Shown in pieces: positions 43,861-56,769 of a stretch of 64,000 bases of DNA. The notes beneath the pieces are model-generated. The model was not told the DNA's origin. It saw nothing but the letters and a program-made list of their open reading frames with translations, and did no database searches. Numbering within the stretch: the first letter of the stretch is position 1; the number at the start of each line of letters is the position of its first letter. The position numbers were made by a program, and so were the translations under genes. The stretch covers positions 9,651,989 to 9,715,988 of the forward strand of contig OZ020518.1 in the NCBI GenBank assembly GCA_963971425.1, read 5' to 3'. The DNA is from Bryoerythrophyllum caledonicum. Its lineage: Eukaryota; Streptophyta; Bryopsida; Pottiales; Pottiaceae.

Positions 43861-44324
43861 GTGCTTTGTTCATTCTAGTATTAACCTAAAGTTTCCAATT
43901 CTTGATTTCAAAATCGGAGAGTTCCATTGTCTAATATGAAGTATTTTTTCAAAGCATTGAAATGGTGATTTTTGAAAATCCTAGGAAACCTCAAAGCCTT
44001 AAACAAGAAATTCAACCTCTAGGGAACTCTAACACAAATATTTGACTTTGTTGTCCTTTTATACTCTTTGCACCAAAATGTTCACTCTTTGTACCAAATG
44101 GTTCACTTTTGAAGTATTTTTTGGCATAAAAATAGTCAAGGAATTTTAGAGGTTCAAACGATAAAGTTTTGAGGCGGACTTTTGAAGATATTGGAGTTTT
44201 CTTGAAAGTGAAACTCGGTCACCGTGCATGTCACCCCGTACATTTTGGTCACACATGTCAATAACCAAGACCACACGGACATGATGACTTGGCTTGGGAA
44301 AGGTATGGAGGCACTACCAGCCAA
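43861..44324. other. No gene recognised; weak repeat C remnant
   Basis: A short block near 44140-44190 (AGGAATTTTAGAGGTTCAAA) resembles the right part of dispersed repeat C. Otherwise unassigned. Confidence 0.4.
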
Positions 44325-44570
44325 CTCTTAATCCCTTAAGGCCAATGAGCTTTTCTGGCCTGTAAGGATCGGCGAGTGTTCTAAGTCATGCAAAATGGCA
44401 TCTACACAATGGTTACATTTCAGAACAAAAATCTACGAACTTGTTTAACGGAAACCATTGTAGCTTGTCGATGCTTGCACCGATTGCGGTGGCGATGGTC
44501 TCAAAAGATGCCCATCTTCCTTCACCTCTAAGTCATGGTCAATTTCTTCCCTTTGAGGTGGCCTACAACA
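44325..44570 (+). repeat. Dispersed repeat A, copy 3
   Basis: Forward copy matching 9297-9530, with TTAAGGCCAATGAGCTTTT, GGTTACATTTCA, TGTAGCTTGTCGATGCTTGC and GATGCCCATCTTCC in order. Frames across it are not genes. Confidence 0.6.
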
Positions 44571-45109
44571 CTTTTTGTAAACATTTTTGTCCAGAATCAA
44601 CCCATATATGGTTGATCGGCCTCGAAGGGATAAAGAACACGAGGTATCCATCTAGCTTGCATTGGGTAGGCCCCAAAGACTCACATTAATTGCCATGCTT
44701 TACAGCGGCACAGAAAAAGGGACCATGAAATTCCCCAAGCTCTCATTCCCTGCCCTTTTTTCATACATTTTACCTTCAAGGACTTTCAACAAAGACACGA
44801 AATTTCAGCCACCTACAACTTCCAAAATCCACCTGCAAATGCAATAATTTTCACAAGTGATTAGTAGCATTTTGGACATGGATAATGAATACCCACCAAC
44901 CAAAATCAAAGAGATTGCATCATCACATGTTCCAATTCCAACCTACCAAGAACCATTAAGCGGGGCGGAGTAAAGACAAAAGGACTAACTTAGGTCACCA
45001 CCAACACAGACCACTCCGCCCTGTCCACAACCCTCTCACACCAAAGATTAGGTACCTCTTCCCTCCCAAAAAAAACACTCCCACACACCCCTCGTTTGCT
45101 GCTAAACTA
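44571..45109. other. No gene recognised; left flank of a gypsy copy
   Basis: C/A-rich near its right end (45000-45100), as in some LTR-element leaders, but no LTR boundary or primer-binding site could be identified. Confidence 0.35.
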
Positions 45110-48100
45110 GCTCCGGAACAAGCACCGGCATGACTCCAAAGTTCGGAGGACTCTCCGGAGGAATTGTGACAAGGATTCGGAGAGTGAGTCCAAATCCGAC
45201 ACGGAGAGCGCCGAATCGAGCGGAGTTAGTCCACCATTTCGGAGAGCTTCTATTATTCGGAGTCACCGGAAGGACGGCGACGAACTGAGAGTCAAGGTGA
45301 AGGTGGAGACTCCGGACCCGGCAAGCAAATAATGAAGGACCTCACCAAGGCCATGACCAAGCTCTCCGTACAATTGGCGGCACCCCAAAAGACCTGGAGA
45401 GTCATCCCAAGCAACCGGAAGAATGTCTCGTGCAGCAACTATGGAGAGAATGGCCACAACAATAGTGAGTGCACACGCTCACTTCCCGTTCACTTCGTAG
45501 ATGTTGATGAATGAGGTACTATTCTGCGGAGTGCGAAGAGGAGGTACCGGAAGAATCAGAGGTCTACAACGTTGTTCCATCTACAGCCAGGGAAGAGGTT
45601 CCTATCCTTTCTACCAGCCCAGACAACAGGCCACCGGGAACTTCCAAGATAATACTTCACAGTCTAGGTCTACACTTCCAGTTCATAGGCAATTGGTGCC
45701 ATTTGTGAAGCAGTATGGTGTATGTTTTCTGTGTAGGGAAGCCGGGCATTTTTCCCGGGATTGGTTGGCAAGAGCTCAATTTGATGTGGGATATAACCAA
45801 GGAGCTACCATGCCAGAATTGTGGAGAGAATGGCTATACTGCAGGACAATGTCAGGAGCCTCTCAAGCCAAAGGTCATCTACAAGAAGGTTGACAACCCT
45901 CCCGGGAACAAATGGCCTTGAACTAGGGGCACGCGGGAGGCGTGGAACGGCCTAACAAGTGACAACCACCGGTGGAGCTGCAACCGGATATCGGAGTAAA
46001 TCAGGTAAGCACCCACAGCTTCGTTACCGATAGAATAGGAAGACACTCTCACCGCAGACCGGCCCGGCATGATCAGAGTCGTAGAATCCGGACCCCGGAA
46101 ACATCTGATGTATCCGGAGGTTCGGAGGAGGAGCCAAACCCTAAACCACTTATAGTGACTCCTCCACCGGTAGCTCAAGCTGAAAAAGGGGTAGGACTAG
46201 TCAACCCCCTTCCGAACATTAGCTAGGTAGTTAGAGATCAGATTAATAGAGATAGAGTAGAGCCTGGCACTAGGAAGGCGACATTTGCCGGTAGCCCGGT
46301 AATCATCCACCCGAACATAGGCATTCGGGTAGATGGGTTTGACATCTTACTGGATCTCCGGGCACATAAGGCCAATGTGACAATCGGTCAACTTCTACAT
46401 GACAATCTGAATTACCATAAGCAACTCAAGGACTCATTGATCCGGCCTTGTAGGCGTAAGATCAAGTTGCCGCTAGTAGCGGTTAATTTTGCAGAAGTTG
46501 AAGACCTTGGCGCTCCGGAGATCTTGGTAGAGATAGATGGATGCCTAATCCAGAATGTCCCGGTAGATGGTGGATCCGAAGTTAATCTTATGTTGGAGTC
46601 TACGGCTTCTGACCTAAGGTACACTAACCTCAAATCCACCGAGCAAACTCTCCGGATGGCAGACCAATCGAGAGTAGTTCCCGCCGGTAAGTTGTCCGGT
46701 ATCCCAACCTTGATTTGTGACACTACTTACCTTTTGAACTATATTGTTATCCGGGTAGGTTTGGGGAAACCGTTTCCTCTTTTGTTAGAGAGACCATGGC
46801 TCTACTTAGCCGGTGTCAAGGTGAATTGGGAGAGGAAGGCCTTTATCTTCAGTAATTCTCCGGTAAGCATTCCATCGCTTCTGGAAGAGCACCAAGGTGA
46901 AACCTCAGAATCTAAAGGGTATACCTCAGATTGGACAGACCCGGCGGAAACAGATTGTGTTTCATCCTACAGAAGATATGGAGCAGTGATCCCAAGATAT
47001 GGAGTTGGATTTTGATTTTCTAGAACCCGTCCCGGAAATAGGAGTGGTTAGCCCGGAATTGGACTCGGAAGACATTTCAAAAAGGAAATCGGTGGACCAA
47101 TCTTTAGGAGAATCTCATGATCTCTTTTCCTCGGAGTGGATTTGACAACAGATCAAGGACCAAACCCTCCCACTGGTGCCATGTAGTTCCAGTGGTAGAT
47201 CGGTAACTTGAGCGGATTTGTATGCCATTGCCGATGTGGATGAAGCTGAGAAGATCAAGATGGTGGTTGCTCCGGATGACTACAAAGCCATGGAGGTAGA
47301 GGTAGGTAAGACCTTCTACCAAGGGAAAAGACTATCTAAAAGAGAAGGTCAGGAGTAAATGGCTTTGTTAAAAGAGTTCTCTGATGTCTTTGCTTGGTCA
47401 CCGGTGGACTTGAGAGGAATCCCTCCGGAGTTGGGAGAACATGCCATTGATTTGAAAGAGGACTCCACTCTGGTCTGGCAACGACAATACTGGTTGGACC
47501 CCAAGTACTCCTTAATGGTTAAGCAGGAGTTGGACAAGTTGTTGGAAGCCGAAATTACTTACTCGGTAAAAATAATTCCAAATGGGTATCACCAATCGTG
47601 ATAGTGCTTAAGAAGGTAGGTGCGGATGGTAAGGTAAAGATCGAGGTTCGTCAAGATTTTCGGAAGCTAAATGCGGCGACTCGGAAGGATCACTTTCCCT
47701 TACCTTTCAAGTTTCATTGATATGGTTTTTGATTATGTTGCCGGTCAAGAATATTTCAGTTTTCTTGATGGGTTTTCCGAATACAACCAAATGTTTGTCT
47801 GGAATGTCGATCAATTGAAAACCACCTTCACTACCAATTGGGGTACTTTGCGTTCAATAAAATGCCATTTGGTCCTTGCAATGCTCCGGCTACATTTCAG
47901 CGGCTCATGACTAACATTTTCCGAGACTTTTTGAAGCATTTTCTGGAAGTCTTTATGGATGACTTCGCAATTTTTAGCCGGTGGGTAGATCACTTGACCT
48001 ACCTCCGGAAGCCATTTCAGAGACGTCGGGAAACAAATTTGAAGCTTCATCCCGATAAGTGTTTTTTTGGAATGATAAGTGGCTTGCTACTAAGTCATAT

Positions 48101-49557
48101 TGTTAGTAAACGTGGCTTAGAAGAACACTTTGACAAAGTGAAGGCAATATTGGCCTTGCTTCTTCCTAAAAGTGTCCAAAAAATTAGAGGATTTCTAGGA
48201 TGTGTGGGGTATTATTGCAGATTTATTTTCAACTATGCCCAGCTAGCTTCTACACTAACTGAACTACTAAAGAAAGAAGTTGAGTATGTATAGACGGAGT
48301 TTAGGCAACAGGCTTTCGAGGATCTCAAGAAGAAGTTGGCAACCGCCTCCATTCTAGCTCCTCCGGATTGGAGTAAGCCGTTCCACGTGACTTTGGATGC
48401 CTCCGGATGGTGTTTGGGAGCCATACTCTGGCAAGCAGACGAGGAAGACTGCGAGCATCCAATTTACTACGCCAGCCGGCAAATGAGCCCGGCAGACAAG
48501 AACTACATCGCAATAGAGAGAGAGGCTCTAGCCGTGATCTACGCTTGCAAGAAGTTCTGGCACTATCTATTGGAATATGAGGTGATTTTCTACACAAATC
48601 ATGATGTCTTGAAATACCTAGCAAACAAACCAGATTTGTCCGGAAGACTTGCTAGGTGGATTTTATTACTACAAGAGTTCAATTACGTCGTTGTAGTAAA
48701 ATCCGGGAAGTCTAATTGCAATGCGGATTATATTTCTAGGCAAAGAGGCCTAGAAAGTTCTACTAATATGCCCGCAGAGTTCCCAAATGAGTTCCTACAG
48801 CTCCCGGAGACTAGCCTCCCGGAGCCTGAAAGAGATGTTCCGGTATACCTAGTTGTAGGGACCGGACGTTCTAACTTCCAAAAGATTATAGAATACCTTC
48901 AGACTGGAAGATACCCAGCCCACCTCAACCGGAAGGAGAAGAGTGTTTTCTAACACCAGGTGCTGCCATATTGTTTGATTAGAGGAGTTTTTTCGAATGG
49001 GAGCGAACAACAAGCTTTGCTGTTGCTTAGAACCGGAGTTCCGGAGACCGGTCATTCGAGCATTGCACAAAAGACCGGCTGGAGGACATTTTGAGGCGGT
49101 GAGCACCATGGCGCCTATCCGGGAGGCCGGATATTGGTGGCCACATTTGAATAGAAATGTTAAGAAATTGGTGTGTATTTGTGACCCATGCGAAAGAACT
49201 GGGACGCCATCATTTCGGCATCATTCCGTCATCATTGGCGTCTCACATCCATAGTTTCGTTAGCACCTATTGCCAAATGGGGTATCGATTTCATCGGTCC
49301 GATTGCACCGGTAGGTTCCGGTAGTCACCAATATATAGTCCTGGCTACAGACTATTTTACCAAGTGGGTAGAAGCTAGAGCCACCAAGAGGAATGATGCT
49401 ACCACTGTCGCCACGTTCCTATTTGAGCAGATTTTGATGAGGTTTGGATATCCTCTGGGGTTGGTTAGTGACTGGGGTATCCATTTGTTGAACGACGCCA
49501 TTGAGCATATTACCGAGCGCTATCACATCAAGCACCGGAAGACAACGCCTTACAACC
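45110..49557 (+). mobile_element. Ty3/gypsy LTR retrotransposon, internal region, old and broken
   Basis: Parts appear in the normal gypsy order. A gag region has three zinc-knuckle-like boxes (about 45430, 45725 and 45810). An aspartic-protease-like region (VDGGSEVN, about 46570) follows, then reverse transcriptase (FMDDFAIF, about 47955), RNase H (TLDASGWCLGAILW, about 48390), the integrase zinc region (about 49080-49200) and the integrase core start (GIDFIGPI, about 49280). PR-RT-RNase H-IN order defines Ty3/gypsy. No 5' LTR was identified; on the right the element is cut by an LTR-like insertion at 49558. It is broken with many interruptions and looks old. A related copy faces it at 50.2-53.6 kb. 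Confidence 0.88.
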
Positions 49558-50029
49558 TGTAGAGCCTAAATTCTAAAAATAGCCTTTAATTTTTTTGTAA
49601 AAAGGGTTGTATATATATTGAGAATTAGATAATTAATGATTATGTTTATACTAAGTAGTTAATTAATTAAAAAGTACCTATTCATATCCAAAAATTAGGA
49701 TATAATGGGAAAAGGGTTGAACTCACATCCTTTGGGAAGGGTGTGCCTTTTCATGAATAGATGTGAATAGATGTGAGGGTTCAGCGGAATTAATCTTAAT
49801 GGTTAATTCTAGGGAAAACCTCTTGCCAAGAGGTGTGCCTTTTGGATTTAATGTAGAATGAATAGCTTGAATTTTTAGCATTCTTGGCCGTTGCCATAGC
49901 CATTCCTTGGAGGAAGATTGGAGTGAGCCCTAGCTTTAGGTGAAAAAGCTAGTTGATGACTCTTAATGTTGTAAGAGTATTTATTTTTACATATATATAA
50001 TTATTATTGAATTTGCATATGTAAAGTCT
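49558..50029 (+). mobile_element. LTR-like sequence inserted in the gypsy integrase, runs into the gap
   Basis: Starts TGTAGAGCCTAAA exactly where the integrase match ends, and shares ordered blocks with the minus-strand sequence ending at 56665: TGTAGAGCC, AAAAATAGC(C)TTTAA, TGTAAAAAGGGTTGT, a paired CTCTTxCCAAGAGGTGT word and AAGATTGGAGTG. The TG start and shared end suggest the 5' edge of an LTR of another family. Its other end is hidden by the gap. Confidence 0.6.
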
Positions 50030-50229
50030 NNNNNNNNNNNNNNNNNNNNNNNNNNNNNNNNNNNNNNNNNNNNNNNNNNNNNNNNNNNNNNNNNNNNNNN
50101 NNNNNNNNNNNNNNNNNNNNNNNNNNNNNNNNNNNNNNNNNNNNNNNNNNNNNNNNNNNNNNNNNNNNNNNNNNNNNNNNNNNNNNNNNNNNNNNNNNNN
50201 NNNNNNNNNNNNNNNNNNNNNNNNNNNNN
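50030..50229. other. Assembly gap (200 N)
   Basis: A run of 200 undetermined bases; the round length suggests a placeholder of unknown true size. It lies between two convergent gypsy copies and next to an LTR-like sequence, a typical place for assembly failure. Confidence 0.95.
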
Positions 50230-53200
50230 CCCAATGAAGTCTATCCCCCACTTTTCAAAAGGTGCAATGGGCACAATTGGTGTAAGTGGCGAATGATTCC
50301 GGAAAGTTGGATTTCCGGTCCGTTGGCAGAGGTCACATCTTTGGATGAAGGCTCCTGTATCCTTGCTCATGGTCGGCCACCAGTACCCTACCGCTCTGAT
50401 TTGTTCCACCGTGGTGACGGAGGCAAAGTGCCCCCCCCGCTGGTCCGTCATGCAGACTCCGGATGACCTTCTGTCAATATCTTGGCTCTAGACACCGTCT
50501 TAACTTTTCATCCGCTCCCATCCGGAAAAGTACTCCCCTGATGATGGAATACGGAGTTGCCTTTTGCTGGAACATGCTCTTTTCTTCCCTATTGAGGCCT
50601 TCCGGATAGTTATGAGTTTCTAGATAGTGTCTGATCTTCTCAAACTCCGGGTTGCTCTCCTCCACAACTTAGTAAATGGGAGCTAGAATCTCCGAATGTG
50701 GATCCTCTATTTCCTCGTTAACTTCAATCGGATCTGGAAACTCATTTGGAAACTCCGACAGGAGCTCCGTTAATTGTGGTCTCCCACGCTGTCGGGAGAG
50801 GTAGTCAGCGTTGACATAAATAACCAAACGCCTCTTCAGCTCTTCGAACGCTACTTGACGAGCTTCCGTCCAGATATAGGGAATTTCCTTCTTGAGCAAT
50901 TCTGTCAACGGCACGGCTATCCGGGCATATCCTTCAATAAACCGCCGGTAGTAGTCCGGATGTCCCACACATCCTAAAAACCCGCGGATTTCCCAGAGAT
51001 TTTTGGGAGGGAGGAGCACGAGCATGACCATGATCTTTCCCAGGTCCACTGCAATCCCATCCCTACTGACTATGTGTCCCAGTAGTAGTCCGGATGTCAT
51101 TCCAAAGAAACACTTACCCGGATGTAGCTTGAGGCGGGTCTCCCGGCACCTTTGGTATGTTTTCCGGAGGCAGTCCAAGTGGTCCTTCCGTCGGCTGAAT
51201 ACTGCAAAATCGTCAATGAACACTTCGAGGAAGTGTTTGAGGAAGTCCCGGAAAATGTCCATCATAAGTCGCTCGAAGGTGCCCAGTGCGTTACACAGCC
51301 CAAATGGCATCCGGTTGAAGGCATACGTTCCCCAGTCCGTCGTAAACGTCGTCTTCAGCTAATCCTTGTCCCGGATGGAAACCTGATTGTAGTGGAAAAT
51401 CCATCGAGGAAACTAAAACACTCTTGACCGGCTACATAATCCAAGACCATGTCTATGAAGGGCAGTGGAAAATTATCTTTCTTTGTGGCGGCGTTCAGTT
51501 TTCGGAAGTCTTGGCAGACCCGGATCTTGACTTTTCCGTCAGTTCCTACCTTCTTGGGGACAATCACTATGGGGAATACCCATTCTGAATTGTTGTCAGG
51601 ATAGATGAAGCCGGCTTCCAGTAATTTCTCCAATTCTTCCTTGACTAACATGGAATACTTGGGATTGAGTCGATATTGGCGTTACCGAACGGGGTTTGCT
51701 CTCTTAACCAGGTCGATGTGGTGCTCACCGAGTTTGGCCGGAATGCCTACCAGGTCAGACGGTAGCCACGCGAACACATCCTGGTACTCCGCCAACAGTT
51801 GCAGGTAGTCCGTCCGTTCTTGAGCCGACAGGTGCTTTCCTAGAAAGAAGGTCTTTCCATCCAGTACGTGGAATGGCTCGTAGTCCTCTAGAGATACCAC
51901 ATTTTTGATCCGATCCGTTTCCTCCACTTCTTGGTCGGTACTCAGCGCGGCCCATGAAAGGTTAACCGTTGATGAACTGGAAGGTATCGGTGGAAGTTTT
52001 CCCTCAGATAGTTGCGTCCGGATCTAAGGGAAATATATTTCCACATTGCATTCTCCTACCGACCGATCACCACCCTTTTCCTCCGAAGAAGATGAACCCC
52101 CCTGTTGTTCACAGATGACTCCCTGTTCCGGAGTTGGCTTTTCGAAACCAAAGTCCCTTTCCGTCACCTCTCAAAATTGCTGGACTTGATAAGACTGGAC
52201 AGAGTTCAAGCCTTCCGGATCCGACCATGTTGAGGTGTAGCCATCCGTATTGTCAGTTTCCCCCTGGTATACCTCTGCCATCTAGTCGCCAAGAGAGACT
52301 GACCGCCGGATCTCCGAACAAAAAGGCTTTCTTGGCCCAATTTACTCTCATTCCTGCTAGATAGAGCCATGGCCTTCCCAGCAGCAAAGGAAACGGCCTT
52401 CCTTCCCCGACCCGGATCACCAGGTAGTTGAGGTTGTAGGTAATCCCTGATATACTCGTGGGAATCCGGATAAGCGCCCGATCGGGACGACTCTCAACTG
52501 ATCTGCATACTGAGAGTTTGGTTGGTTGGCTCGAAGGTGGTGTACCATAGGTCTGCGGCGGTACTTTCAAGGATAAGGTTGACTCCGGATCCTCCGTCCA
52601 CTGGAACATTCCGGATGATACAACCATCGATCTCCACGGAAATTTCCGAAGCTCCAAAGTCCTCGATTTCTGCAAAGTTGACTGCTACCGGTGGTAGCCT
52701 GACCGATCGCTTCCTTGGCCTCACCAAGGCTCCTTTGAGCTGCTTCTGATAATTTGCATTGTCATGGAGTAGTTGGCCAATTGTTACATTGGCTTTCTGC
52801 GCCCTGATGTCCCGCAAAATATTGTACTCATCTACTCTCACCCGTGAGTCGGGTTGGATGAACTGATGAGTCTCATCAAACCTTACACGGCGTTCCAGGG
52901 TCTCCTGCTTCCGGTTAACCTCTATCCTGACCTCTGGACTAATATCGGGTATGAATTTGGATGGCTCCACCCCTTTCTCAACTCCTGCTGCTACTTGGGT
53001 GGCTTCTTCTCCTGACTCTCCGGATGGCTCGGACAACTCCGGGGCACTTTTTCTAATCCGGACTGTCTTAGCCCGCTCAACTATTGGGCTTCTCCTCTTT
53101 TTCTCTTTCGTGTTTCTGGCGGCGCTACGCGTACTGGCCTGATAAATGTTGTCTTCCTACGCTTTCGGTAGCTCTACCGTACGCCGTCAACTCGGGGGGT

Positions 53201-53650
53201 TCTCCACTCCGGCCTTGTGACCGTAGTTCAACGTTGTTTGCTCCCTAGGCGGAACCTCCACCTCTTGATAGACCACTCGAGATTTGGCCAGTTGCTGGCA
53301 TTGTGGTGCCGTGTGTCCGTAATGGCCACAATTTTGGCAAGGCAATTCTAGCGGAGCTCCCTGCCCTCCGGCGTACGGGCAATCCGGAAGGTAATGTCCC
53401 GGTTGGCCACACCCGAAGCACAATTTGTGTTGAGGTTCAAATGAAACCGGCCTTTGCTGCGCCCCTTGTTGACCTCCGGCGGGTGGATTCATCCCAGCTG
53501 CTTTGACTGGAGCGAAGCGTGGTTTAACCATAGGGACTTGACCTCGGCCCATTCCATAAGTAGGATTGGTTTGGTATACCGTCCAAGTGTCCTCTTCTGC
53601 CTCTTCTGCACAATTGGTGGATAGGATCTTTAGTGCAGATCTGCGGGCCT
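50230..53650 (-). mobile_element. Second Ty3/gypsy copy, internal region, minus strand, old and broken
   Basis: Read on the minus strand from about 53650: a gag part with CCHC knuckles (CFGCGQPGHYLPDC and CQNCGHYGHTAPQC, about 53470-53310), a protease-like region (VDGGSGVN, about 52585), reverse transcriptase (IDDFAVFS, about 51215), a short stretch before integrase, and the integrase zinc region with GIDFIG (50450-50230) running into the gap. Same family as the + copy, since the region before the protease (IGQLLHDN) and RT are close, but the proteins differ at many residues. The two are therefore separate, old insertions or different subfamilies. Broken, with several interruptions; no LTR assigned. 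Confidence 0.87.
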
Positions 53651-53801
53651 TGGCAGATAAGTTTCATTCGTTTTAGAGCTTCCTAGAGAGCACTTCGGTT
53701 TTCACAACATTTCTTTTTAGTTTCTTGTGGATGTGGTATGTTGACGAAATTTAGATGAGTTTAGTTGAGACACTGTTGTTAAATTGTTTGTTCATTGTGT
53801 T
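53651..53801. other. Spacer left of the RNase H-like fragment
   Basis: Unassigned short stretch. Confidence 0.3.
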
Positions 53802-54100
53802 ACAGAGGAAGACAACAAAATGATTGTAGAAGTAGAGAAGGTGTATTTTGTGTGCTTCAAGTATCCCACTCCTTTGAATGATCCATCACCAATAAAGCCA
53901 CAACCTCCCCCTTCATCCCATGGTTGGTGTACTGTGAATGTGGATTCTTCTACAAGCATAAGAAAAGGATATGGGCATGTTGGCTTGGTGCTTCATTATG
54001 ATGATATTTCAAAACTTGGGGTGATATTCCTAGGTACGAGAAATCCTCAGCAAGTGCATCACTTTGTGCCAGGGTTACCAATTCGACATCTTTGGGGGTC
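53802..54100 (+). pseudogene. Possible RNase H-like fragment
   Basis: An open frame includes GWCTVNVDSSTSIRKGYGHV and GLVLHYDD. The pattern of a V-N-V-D strand, a glycine-containing turn and a following G-x-V-x-x-D strand resembles the start of plant RNase H-like domains (often found in LINE remnants). The other catalytic residues are not visible and the frame runs into GC-rich repeat DNA, so it is at best a fragment. Confidence 0.35.
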
Positions 54101-54440
54101 TGGGAGCGTCCTGAGACGTCGTCCGGACGAGGGCGTCCGGACGTCTCATCGGACGCATCGTCCGCGGGATAGAAAATCATTAACCAGGGCTACAGTAAAT
54201 ATTTTTACTGAAATTATTTTTACTGAAATTGGACGGCGTGGGCGGACGGCAAAATCAGTCGGCACAGGCCATTATCGACCGTTCAATTCCACGTGGAACA
54301 ACGTGGACATCTTGCGGCCGTCAGATCAAGCGGACGGCTCGCCGAACGTTTGATCGCACGGACGGAGAGTCGGCCATCCGATCGCACGGACGGCCCAACG
54401 GCTGTCGGATTGTAATCGGTCGGCCCGCCGTCTAATTTCA
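54080..54440. repeat. GC-rich island dense in CGGACGG-like words, island 1
   Basis: Words such as GTCCGGACG, CGGACGGC, GTCGGC and GGACGGAG occur every few tens of bases, in sharp contrast to the AT-rich flanks. The same words dominate 58680-59020, 59330-59580 and 59645-59880. Open frames here are composition artefacts. Origin unknown; LTR or other repeat DNA is possible. Confidence 0.6.
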
Positions 54441-54475
54441 TGTCACACTCTTCTCTATATCCTGTTGATTCTAAG

Positions 54476-54630
54476 TTGGTGTGGCAATTGCCCATCGGGC
54501 CAAAATTGCATGAGTTATGAGCGGATGAACATTTTCGGCGGAATACTTCATCCGTTCATAAGTCCTTCGTCCTTTGTCGGATTGTTAGTTGCCACACCAT
54601 TTTGAAATTAGCAGCATAGTTTCCGGAGCA
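54476..54630. repeat. Hairpin element, copy 2
   Basis: Outer arms TTGGTGTGGCAA and TTGCCACACCA are inverted, as are the inner arms near the apex (TTATGAGCGGATGAA and TTCATCCGTTCATAA). The apex word TACTTCATCC is shared with the hairpins at 24295-24496 and 57915-58060. Right of the arm, the flanks of copies 2 and 3 also match (an AATGTxTTACAAATATGG-like word). Confidence 0.7.
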
Positions 54631-54639
54631 TAATGTATT

Positions 54640-55700
54640 ACAAATATGGTATACCATGTGAACGGCAAGACAAATTTGTAATGGTTAAAAAAAAATGCCT
54701 TCGATTGATGGATCTTTCTTTTATTGAGATGTATTGATCATGCACAACCTTCGTCTAATCCTTGAAGGAACAAATCATCCCGGGGATAAACTTTTCACCT
54801 CGTGCACGTTCCTATGATTGTGATTTTAGTTGGAATTTTGTGACTTCCATAATGTTCCCACTAGGCTTGCATTAACATAGATTTCCATAATGCAAGCCTA
54901 GTGGGAACATTAATTTTGTCCCACTTGGATCTCTGGAGACAAAACAATGTTTTTCTAATCACACATAGTTTGACTCCGTGCAACTCCAAACAATTTGCTA
55001 GAAGCTTCCATTGATTTTAAGAGTCTTTGTAATACTAGATCGTACCTAGGTTTCTTAAAAGCGTCAATAAATATTTCATGTCTTCCATGAAAGATCTCAT
55101 TTCCAAGCAAAGTAAAAAAATGTTCACACATTTCTAGGTAGTGTAATGAGAACCATTAATCATTTTGGACATTTTCACATCTTTGGGTCTAGGTTTTTGT
55201 AAGGTTTAAAAGTTAAAACGGGTCAACTCACAAAACACCCAAGACTCACACATATTCTCCTTCTGATTCCAAACCCATTCCTCGGATGGTCTAGCGACTA
55301 TTGTATTGTAATTTGACTCTAATTTCTATATAAAAACTCTCTTCCATTAACAAAACTTAAGTTTTAACCCAAACTCTTAAGAATTTAAGGTTGTTATGCA
55401 TCACTCTTAAGGAACAAGGTATTAATTGAACCCAAGGACTAAGTGCCTAGTAGGAACATTATTTCTTTATCAATTGTGCATGTGGTCAACCGTGAAGACT
55501 CTCAAATCCATGCCTAGATAGGCCGATGGAAGATTCCATCAAATTTCAATGCAAATCATTAATTATGTTCTCCTTAGAATTCAAACCTTACCTCATGCAA
55601 TAAAGCTTTCTCCAATTTCACTTAATCATTATGATCGTCTTATATTCAAGTTAGTCTCAAAGAATAACACAAAATTAAGTCTAGGAAATTATCTCAATTT
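54640..55700. other. No gene recognised; contains a perfect hairpin
   Basis: AT-rich DNA without a convincing frame. The only structured item is the perfect hairpin at 54851-54911, listed separately. Confidence 0.4.
54851..54911. repeat. Perfect 23-bp inverted repeat
   Basis: The arms 54851-54873 and 54889-54911 are exact reverse complements (AATGTTCCCACTAGGCTTGC plus ATT), with a 15-base spacer. A related word, CCTAGTAGGAACATTATT, occurs alone near 55,446. Confidence 0.9.
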
Positions 55701-56130
55701 CCATTACACTTAATTCTCAATCGTCTTCGTCACATAAAACACAAATGCAATTAATCCACCTTAAGGAATATCTCCTTTCTAGGTTAGACTTAATTCAACT
55801 TATTAACGTGCACATAACACTCTTAACATGCTATGCATCAAGGAATGCATCTCTCTTGATGATTTTTTATATCATTAGCATTAAAAATTACTCATACTCT
55901 TATGCCTCTTTAATTTTCAACACTCAAACTTAAATCCTTATCAAGTGGCAAGTGCCCATGCATTCATGGGAATATTGCATTACGTCACTGATTACACATT
56001 AAAACACACACATGAATCTCTCATTCATGAAATCACTCCTTCAACATCTACAATGCCACTCAAAGCTTCAATCAAATCATACTCTTACTTGCACTCAAGT
56101 TTTACATTAATTTAATTCAATCACACTCAC
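55700..56130. other. AT-rich, no gene; possibly the rest of the LTR-like sequence
   Basis: No domain-bearing frame; repeated CACTCA/ATCATT words. It may be the continuation of the minus-strand LTR-like sequence to its right. Confidence 0.35.
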
Positions 56131-56665
56131 ATCTCATCACAATGTTTATAATTAATCTTCATACACACAAAATTGTATTAGTTAGACAAATTAGAGTAAT
56201 TTTTAAATTTATAATGAAGTACTAATATTCAATGTATTACAAATGACTCAATTCACAAAATTAAGACAATAATTATACAATGAATAATCACATATATTAA
56301 TCATAAATCAAATACATATAGCAACCAAAAAAACTAGCTTCCAAAGCTAGGACACACTCCAATCTTCAACGTGGTAGTGGTGAAATTATTGTAATTTCAA
56401 TGCTATTTATAATCTAAATTTTGGGAAAGACACCTCTTGGGAAGAGGTGTATATTATAACTTCTTTAACTTCCACAACCGTTCATTAAATGGATGCACCT
56501 CTTCAAATCTTAACTAACTTTTAATGAACTCTTGGCTTAATATGTCTTTTAGCTATTTAAACTAATAGATATGAACTTTTAACACTAATTACTAATTTTT
56601 GAATATACACAACCCTTTTTACACCTAATTTTTTTTAAAGCTATTTTTAATGTTTCGGCTCTACA
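56130..56665 (-). mobile_element. LTR-like sequence, minus strand (relative of 49558-50029)
   Basis: Read on the minus strand from 56665 it begins TGTAGAGCCGAAAC and follows the block order of the 49.6-kb sequence, including CACCTCTTCCCAAGAGGTG (an inverted pair around 56430-56450) and a TATA-like ATTATAAATAGC nearby. The far end and any partner LTR were not located, so the extent is approximate. Old; substitutions and indels are frequent between the two copies. Confidence 0.55.
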
Positions 56666-56769
56666 ATTTAATTTTACTATATGTTGCGATATATGTCATC
56701 CTTTTTACTATTGGGATTCTCATTTTATGACAAATTAGGTTCACCACTAAAAATATATATATATATATA

